A stretch of DNA of 9,971 bases from an uncultured Solirubrobacter sp. (GTDB taxonomy: Bacteria; Actinomycetota; Thermoleophilia; Solirubrobacterales; Solirubrobacteraceae). The stretch is from assembly GCA_937871635.1 (NCBI GenBank), contig CALMNS010000590.1, forward strand, positions 1 through 9,971, written 5' to 3'. A program made the position numbers and the translations under genes. Under the pieces are notes generated by a model, which worked only from the letters and a program-made list of their open reading frames with translations, was not told the origin of the DNA and did not search any database. Positions 6,016 to 9,971 of the stretch are shown one piece after another; the first letter of the stretch is position 1; each line of letters begins with the position of its first letter.

Positions 6016-6474
6016 ATGATCTTCACGACGAAGGCAGAGTATGGCGTCCGGCTCCTCATCCAGCTCGGCCTGGACGATGCCCCGCCCACCTCCCTCAAGG
6101 CGGTCGCCGCGACCGAGAACCTGCCGCTCGCCTACCTAGAGCGGATCGCGGCGCTCCTCAAGAAGGCCGGCCTGGTGACCTCGACCCGCGGCGCCCACGG
6201 GGGCTACGAGCTCGCCCGCCCCGCCGAGGACATCACCATGGACCAGGTCGTCCTCGCGCTCGAGGGGGCGATCGCGCCCATGGACTGCTTCTTCGACGAC
6301 CGCGAGGGCCGCGTGTCGTGCTCGCACCTCGAGGACCAGCACGACGGCTGCGCGACCAAGGTCCTGTGGACCCGCGTGCAGCTCGGCGTCATCCGCTCGC
6401 TGCAGCGCACCACGCTCGCCGAGCTGGTCGCCTTCTCTCGCACCCCCGTACTCCAGGAGACTCTTCATGGCTGA
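6016..6474 (+). CDS. sufR: Rrf2-family Fe-S cluster-responsive regulator (SufR/IscR type)
   Basis: A 152-aa Rrf2 protein that leads a suf operon and is therefore most likely its Fe-S-sensing repressor. The N-terminal winged helix is typical: MIFTTKAEYGVRLLIQLG, a helix-turn-helix around SLKAVAATENLPLAYLERI (27-44), and the wing STRGAHGGYELARP (56-69). Three cysteines, C91, C102 and C112, lie in the loop before the long dimerisation helix. This matches the place of the cluster ligands in IscR, with wider spacing. The ATG at 6016 is preferred over the in-frame GTG at 5995 because the family starts with a short residue run before TKAEYG and the GTG overlaps the promoter. The stop overlaps sufC by 8 bp. 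IscR, NsrR and SufR cannot be separated by sequence alone; context decides for SufR. Confidence 0.9.
   Translation: MIFTTKAEYGVRLLIQLGLDDAPPTSLKAVAATENLPLAYLERIAALLKKAGLVTSTRGAHGGYELARPAEDITMDQVVLALEGAIAPMDCFFDDREGRVSCSHLEDQHDGCATKVLWTRVQLGVIRSLQRTTLAELVAFSRTPVLQETLHG
6455..6459 (+). promoter_or_regulatory. Shine-Dalgarno of sufC
   Basis: AGGAG lies inside the end of the regulator gene, 7 bases before the sufC ATG. It contrasts with the SD-less first genes and fits internal initiation in an operon. Confidence 0.7.
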
Positions 6475-7234
6475 CCTCGAGATCAAGAACCTCCACGTCC
6501 AGGCGGGCGACAAGCAGATCCTCAAGGGCGTCGACCTCACGGTCCGCTCGGGCGAGTTCCACGCGCTCATGGGCCCCAACGGCTCGGGCAAGTCGACCCT
6601 GGCCAACGTGATCATGGGCCATCCGAACCTCGAGGTGACCGAGGGCACCGTCACCTTCGACGGGGAGGACATCACCGAGGCCGCGCCGGACGAGCGCGCC
6701 CGCGCCGGCCTGTTCATGGCCTTCCAGTACCCGGTCGCCATCCCGGGCGTCACCGTCACGAAGTACCTGCGCATGGTGATCAACGCGCACCGTGAGGCGC
6801 GCGGCGAGCAGCCCATCCCGCTCAAGGAGTTCCGCACCACGGTGCAGGAGGCCATGGAGCTGACCAGCGTGCCGAAGGAGTTCTCCACCCGCTACCTCAA
6901 CGAGGGGTTCTCGGGCGGCGAGAAGAAGCGCATGGAGATCCTCCAGCTCGCGCTGCAGAAGCCGGCCCTCGCGGTGCTCGACGAGACGGACTCGGGGCTC
7001 GACATCGACGCGCTCAACGTCGTGGCCGCCGGGGTGAACACGGTGGCCCAGCCGTCCGGGATGGGCGTGCTGATCATCACCCACTACCAGCGGATCCTCC
7101 ACATGGTCAAGCCGGAGTTCGTCCACATCATGTTCGACGGGCGCATCGTCAAGCAGGGCGGTCCCGAGCTCGTCACGGTGCTCGAGGAGAAGGGCTACGG
7201 CTGGATCCGCGAGGAGGTCGCGGCGGCGGCATGA
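6467..7234 (+). CDS. sufC: Fe-S cluster assembly ATPase SufC
   Basis: A 255-aa ABC-type ATPase of normal SufC length. Motifs: Walker A GPNGSGKST (residues 36-44), Q-loop Q87 in the SufC-typical AFQYP, signature FSGGEKKR (148-155), Walker B AVLDETDSGLDID with D172 and E173, and the H-loop His206 in ITHYQRIL. The DETDSGLDID and FSGGEKKRMEI forms separate SufC from transport ATPases. Known role: soluble ATPase of the SufBCD scaffold, whose ATP cycle allows cluster assembly. The gene overlaps the regulator by 8 bp and sufS by 4 bp (ATGA), so it is the second gene of the operon. Its usual partners SufB and SufD are not encoded in this window. Confidence 0.97.
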   Translation: MADLEIKNLHVQAGDKQILKGVDLTVRSGEFHALMGPNGSGKSTLANVIMGHPNLEVTEGTVTFDGEDITEAAPDERARAGLFMAFQYPVAIPGVTVTKYLRMVINAHREARGEQPIPLKEFRTTVQEAMELTSVPKEFSTRYLNEGFSGGEKKRMEILQLALQKPALAVLDETDSGLDIDALNVVAAGVNTVAQPSGMGVLIITHYQRILHMVKPEFVHIMFDGRIVKQGGPELVTVLEEKGYGWIREEVAAAA

Positions 7235-8448
7235 GCCTGGCGATCGAGCACGCGGGCACCGCCGCGGACTTCCCGACCCTGGCGCGCGAGGGGCTCGTCT
7301 ACCTCGACTCGGCGGCGACGGCGCAGACCGCCGAGCCGGTCATCGAGGCGATGGACGCCTACTACCGCACCTACCGGGCCTCGATCCACCGCGGCGTCTA
7401 CCCGATCGCCGCGGAGGCGACGGAGGCCTACGAGGGCGCCCGCGCCCGCGCCGCCGCCTTCGCCGGCTCCTCGGCGGGGGAGACGATCTTCACCCGCAAC
7501 GCGACGGAGGCCATCAACCTGGTCGCCTACTCGTGGGGCCGGGCCAACGTGGGCGCCGGCGACCTCGTCGTGCTCACCCACATGGAGCACCACTCGAACC
7601 TCGTGCCGTGGCAGATCCTCTGCCAGGAGAAGGGCGCCGAGCTCGCGTACGTGGGGATCGACGAGGGCGGCCGTCTGCGCCTCGACGAGCTCGACGCGCT
7701 GCTCGCCCGCCGACCCAAGCTGCTCGCCGTGGCCCACGTCTCCAACGTCCTCGGGACGATCAACCCGATCGCCGACGTCGTCGCCCGCGCCCACGCCGCC
7801 GGGACCGTGGTGATGGTCGACGGCACCCAGGCCGCGCCGCACCTGCCGCTCGACGTCTCCGCGCTCGACGCCGACTTCTACGCCTGGACCGCCCACAAGG
7901 CCTACGGGCCGACGGGCATCGGCGTCCTGCACGGCCGCCGGGCGCTGCTCGAGGCGATGCCGCCGTTCCTCGGCGGCGGGCACATGATCGCCTCGGTGGA
8001 CGAGTTCGCCTCCCGCTATGCCGACCCGCCGGCGCGCTTCGAGGCCGGCACCTCGCCGATCGCCGAGGCCATCGGGCTCGGCGCGGCGTGCGACTACCTC
8101 GACGGGATCGGCATGGACGCGGTCCGCGTGCACTCCCAGGAGATCGTCGGCTACGCGGTCGAGCGGCTCGGAGCGGTGGACGGGCTCACGCTGCACGGCC
8201 CAGCCGCGCTCGCCGAGCGCGCCGCGGTCTGCTCCTTCTCGCTCGAGGGGATCCACCCGCACGACACGGCGGAGATCCTCGCCCGCGACGGCGTCTGCGT
8301 CCGCGCGGGCCATCACTGCGCGCAGGTGCTCATGAAGCGCATGGGCTTGCACGCGACCACCCGCGCCTCCTTCGCGGTCCACTCGACGCGCGAGGACGTC
8401 GACCGGCTCGTCGAAGGGCTCGCCACCGTGCAGCGGATCTTCGGGTGA
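7231..8448 (+). CDS. sufS: Cysteine desulfurase SufS (class II, PLP-dependent)
   Basis: A 405-aa class II cysteine desulfurase that takes sulfur from L-cysteine as an enzyme persulfide and releases alanine. Visible active-site features: THMEHHSN with the PLP-stacking His121, VDGTQAAPH with Asp197 and Gln200, the PLP Schiff-base lysine K223 in WTAHKAYGPTG, and the persulfide cysteine C363 in RAGHHCAQ. The RAGHHCAQ context is that of SufS rather than IscS. Length is normal. The ATG overlaps the sufC stop (ATGA), and sufU starts 6 bp downstream, as expected for a desulfurase working with a SufU sulfur acceptor. Confidence 0.97.
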   Translation: MSLAIEHAGTAADFPTLAREGLVYLDSAATAQTAEPVIEAMDAYYRTYRASIHRGVYPIAAEATEAYEGARARAAAFAGSSAGETIFTRNATEAINLVAYSWGRANVGAGDLVVLTHMEHHSNLVPWQILCQEKGAELAYVGIDEGGRLRLDELDALLARRPKLLAVAHVSNVLGTINPIADVVARAHAAGTVVMVDGTQAAPHLPLDVSALDADFYAWTAHKAYGPTGIGVLHGRRALLEAMPPFLGGGHMIASVDEFASRYADPPARFEAGTSPIAEAIGLGAACDYLDGIGMDAVRVHSQEIVGYAVERLGAVDGLTLHGPAALAERAAVCSFSLEGIHPHDTAEILARDGVCVRAGHHCAQVLMKRMGLHATTRASFAVHSTREDVDRLVEGLATVQRIFG

Positions 8449-8454
8449 GCTGAC

Positions 8455-8865
8455 GTGGACGACGCCCTCTACCGCGAGGAGATCCTCGAGCACTACAAGC
8501 GGCCCCATAACTGGGGGGAGCTCCCGCGCGACTCCGTCGACCTCGAGTTCGAGGACAACAACCCGCTCTGCGGCGACGAGCTCCGCGTGCAGATCGGAGT
8601 CGACGCCGAGAACCGGGTGCAGGACATCCGGTTCTCCGGCCACGGCTGCGCGATCTCCCAGGCGTCGGCGTCGATGGCCTCCGACGAGGTCAAGGGCATG
8701 CCGGTCGAGGAGCTCATCCGCCTGGACAAGGACTTCATCCTCGAGCTGCTGGGGATCGACATCTCCGCGACGCGGATGAAGTGCGCGATGCTCTCGCTCA
8801 AGGTGCTCAAGAGCGCCGGCCTCGGCCAAGCCGTCACCTGGCCGGACGAGGCCCCGGCGGCTTGA
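8455..8865 (+). CDS. sufU: SufU/IscU-type Fe-S assembly protein (short form)
   Basis: A 136-aa protein with a GTG start, chosen because MDDALYREEILEHYKRPHN is the family N-terminus. Ligand residues are C39 and D41 in NNPLCGDE, C65 in GHGCAIS, and C110 in RMKCAML. In characterised SufU proteins this Cys-Asp-Cys-Cys set binds zinc and accepts persulfide sulfur from SufS by ligand exchange. The residues around C110 are SufU-like (RVKCATL type), and the IscU LPPVK motif is absent. However, C65 and C110 are only 45 residues apart. The SufU-specific insertion of about 18-20 residues found in Bacillus SufU is therefore missing, giving an IscU-like spacing. The gene follows sufS by 6 bp and ends 3 bp before the stop of the convergent VOC gene, so it is the last gene of the operon. 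Confidence 0.93.
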   Translation: MDDALYREEILEHYKRPHNWGELPRDSVDLEFEDNNPLCGDELRVQIGVDAENRVQDIRFSGHGCAISQASASMASDEVKGMPVEELIRLDKDFILELLGIDISATRMKCAMLSLKVLKSAGLGQAVTWPDEAPAA

Positions 8866-8868
8866 GCG

Positions 8869-9654
8869 TCAGCCGGCCACGAGCTGGCTGACCGAGAACG
8901 TCGCGCCCTGCGGGTCCTGGAGGACCGCCTGGCGGAAGGGCGGCGCGTCGTGGACGGGCGCGAGCACCGCGCCGCCCGAGCGCTCGGCGTGGGCGGCCGC
9001 CGCCTCGGCGTCGTGCACCCAGAAGTCGACCGCCCAATGGGCGGATTCCCCCGCGGCCGCCGGCGCCATGGCGGCGACGACGTCCCGCGGGACGGGCTGC
9101 TCCGGCTTCCCACCGACGTAGCCCGGCAGCCGGAACATGGTCATCGGGCCGTAGGCCTCGGGCTCCCAGCCGAAGACCGCCCGGTAGAACGCCACGGCGG
9201 CGTCGGGCGCCGGCGTGTGCAGGACGCTCATCGACCACGCGCCGGGCTCGTTGACGACCTGCGCGCCCTTGCGCGCGCCGGCCTCCCAGGCGCTCAGGCC
9301 CGCGCCGGTCGGGTCGGCGAAGACCACGAGACGCCCGGCCTCGAGCTCCATCGGCTCGGCCAGCAGCATCCCGCCCGCTTCGCGGACGCGCTCGGCCGTC
9401 GCCCGCACGTCCTCGACGGACACCTCCGTCATCCACGTCGGCGCCACGCCGGGCGGGACCGGCGCTACCGCAGCGACCTCATGCCCGTCGAGCATGGCCA
9501 AGGAGCCCGGCATCCCGCCGCCTTCCCGCGGCGGGCCGGCCTCGAAGCTCCAGCCGAACAGCGGTCCGTAGAAGTCGAGGGCGGCGTCGGTGTCCGCCTG
9601 CAGGCCGGTGACCCAGCAGGGGACGCCAGCGGGATAGTGGGTGGGGTGGCTCAT
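8869..9654 (-). CDS. VOC-family protein with two glyoxalase-like domains
   Basis: A 261-aa protein made of two vicinal-oxygen-chelate units. Unit 1 covers about residues 8-125, with ALDFYGPLFGW and VFADPTGAGLSAWE. Unit 2 covers about 135-258, with AVAFYRAVFGWE and VLQDPQGATFSVSQL. The same FY..LFGW and DP.GA..S elements in each half show an internal duplication. The layout resembles the mycobacterial Cfp30B-like group of VOC proteins, annotated as hydroxylases or glyoxalase-like but of unproven activity. No signal peptide is seen. The substrate cannot be named, and I cannot confirm a full metal site. The ATG at 9654 follows a TACGGT -10 by 6 bases without a Shine-Dalgarno. The divergent HxlR gene and shared operator suggest it is that regulator's target, possibly for electrophile or aldehyde stress. 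Confidence 0.9.
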   Translation of the reverse strand: MSHPTHYPAGVPCWVTGLQADTDAALDFYGPLFGWSFEAGPPREGGGMPGSLAMLDGHEVAAVAPVPPGVAPTWMTEVSVEDVRATAERVREAGGMLLAEPMELEAGRLVVFADPTGAGLSAWEAGARKGAQVVNEPGAWSMSVLHTPAPDAAVAFYRAVFGWEPEAYGPMTMFRLPGYVGGKPEQPVPRDVVAAMAPAAAGESAHWAVDFWVHDAEAAAAHAERSGGAVLAPVHDAPPFRQAVLQDPQGATFSVSQLVAG

Positions 9655-9660
9655 TGGCGA

Positions 9661-9666
9661 ACCGTA
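9661..9666 (-). promoter_or_regulatory. Candidate -10 hexamer of the VOC gene
   Basis: The minus strand reads TACGGT (TANNNT), 6 bases before the ATG at 9654, suggesting a leaderless message. A TTGGTT about 15 bases upstream, inside the inverted repeat at 9672-9690, could serve as -35. Confidence 0.45.
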
Positions 9667-9671
9667 TCACG

Positions 9672-9690
9672 TAGTTGGAGAAACCAACTA
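9672..9690. promoter_or_regulatory. Operator-like inverted repeat between the VOC and HxlR genes
   Basis: TAGTTGG (9672-9678) and CCAACTA (9684-9690) are perfect inverted repeats around a 5-base spacer AGAAA. They lie in the 67-bp gap between divergent starts and overlap the -35 regions of both. It is AT-richer than its surroundings. Position and symmetry fit the operator of the adjacent HxlR regulator, repressing both its own gene and the VOC gene. Confidence 0.7.
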
Positions 9691-9709
9691 AGGGGTCCGG
9701 CGAGCGGAG

Positions 9710-9715
9710 TACGCT
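9710..9715 (+). promoter_or_regulatory. Candidate -10 hexamer of the HxlR-type gene
   Basis: TACGCT (TANNNT) ends 6 bases before the GTG at 9722, with no Shine-Dalgarno. This supports both the chosen GTG start and a leaderless transcript. The -35 is not clear. Confidence 0.4.
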
Positions 9716-9721
9716 CTTCTG

Positions 9722-9971
9722 GTGGCCGCCAAGCCCCGCACCTACGGCGACCGCTGCGGGATCGCCCGCGCGCTCGACGTGGTCGGCGAGCGGTGGGCCC
9801 TGCTCATCGTCCGCGAGATGCTGCTCGGGCCCAAGCGCTTCAGCGACCTGCGGGCGGGGCTCGGGCGGGTGAGCCCCGACGTGCTCGCCCAGCGGCTGCG
9901 CGTGCTCGAGGCCGCAGGGGTGATCGAGCGCCGCACGCTGCCGCCGCCCGCCGCCTCCCGCGTCTACGAGC
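9722..9971 (+). CDS. HxlR-family transcriptional regulator, N-terminal part (runs off the right edge)
   Basis: From a GTG at 9722, 83 codons plus one base are present with no stop. The protein begins VAAKPRTYGDRCGIARALDV and continues through VGERWALLIVREMLLGPKRF and SDLRAGLGRVSPDVLAQRL to an LEAAGVIERR recognition region and wing. This is the standard DUF24/HxlR winged helix. Cys12, just before the first helix, is at the place of the conserved redox-active Cys of family members such as YodB and HypR, so thiol-based sensing of electrophiles or oxidants is possible but not shown. GTG is preferred because it gives the usual short N-terminal arm. The gene is divergent from the VOC gene across an inverted repeat. 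Confidence 0.9.
   Translation, partial: MAAKPRTYGDRCGIARALDVVGERWALLIVREMLLGPKRFSDLRAGLGRVSPDVLAQRLRVLEAAGVIERRTLPPPAASRVYE

Noticed and set aside
7195..8829. Long minus-strand open frame opposite sufS and sufU
   Set aside because: Chance frame in GC-rich DNA with biased composition, fully antisense to well-identified genes.

Overview
The window is very GC-rich, roughly 70 % by eye, with dense, often overlapping genes and strong G/C at third codon positions. Several genes start a few bases after a TANNNT hexamer with no Shine-Dalgarno sequence, which suggests leaderless transcripts. Together with an Rrf2-led suf operon, an AbiEi/DUF559-like protein and a FadD13-sized acyl-CoA synthetase, this points to a high-GC actinobacterium. 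The lineage Thermoleophilia/Solirubrobacterales is my best guess; I cannot prove it from the sequence alone.

Left part (1-1831): the 5' end of an exonuclease III gene runs leftward off the window. Divergent from it is a complete acyl-CoA synthetase gene, closed by a GC-rich hairpin.

Decayed and repeat-bearing part (1832-3524): this is the least ordinary stretch. On the minus strand lie a probable remnant of a secreted alpha/beta-hydrolase gene (1937-2240) and, just upstream of it, an AbiEi/DUF559-like gene interrupted by an apparent one-base insertion (2250-3156). At the start of that gene sit four copies of a 16-bp near-palindrome, GCTGCRTCGAYGCAGC, with centres 41, 20 and 41 bp apart. About 270 bp of non-coding DNA then leads to typA.

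Middle (3525-5983): typA/bipA is intact. It converges on a two-gene minus-strand unit of unknown function, a 62-aa coiled-coil-like protein overlapping a 139-aa secreted protein. A 17-bp tandem duplication sits exactly on the two converging stop codons.

Fe-S part (6016-8865): a tightly packed plus-strand operon encodes an Rrf2/SufR-type regulator, SufC ATPase, SufS cysteine desulfurase and a SufU/IscU-type protein. SufS and SufU provide persulfide sulfur and SufC is the ATPase of the scaffold complex. The scaffold genes sufB and sufD are not in the window, which is unusual. A divergent operator-like site covers the regulator's promoter.

Right end (8869-9971): a two-domain VOC (glyoxalase-fold) protein and a truncated HxlR-type regulator are divergently transcribed around a perfect 7-bp inverted repeat, a likely regulator-target pair.

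I found no rRNA, tRNA, CRISPR array, insertion sequence or phage gene. The best candidates for something undescribed are the four-copy palindrome array at the AbiEi-like gene, the suf operon without sufBD whose SufU is short, and the unknown gene pair next to it.
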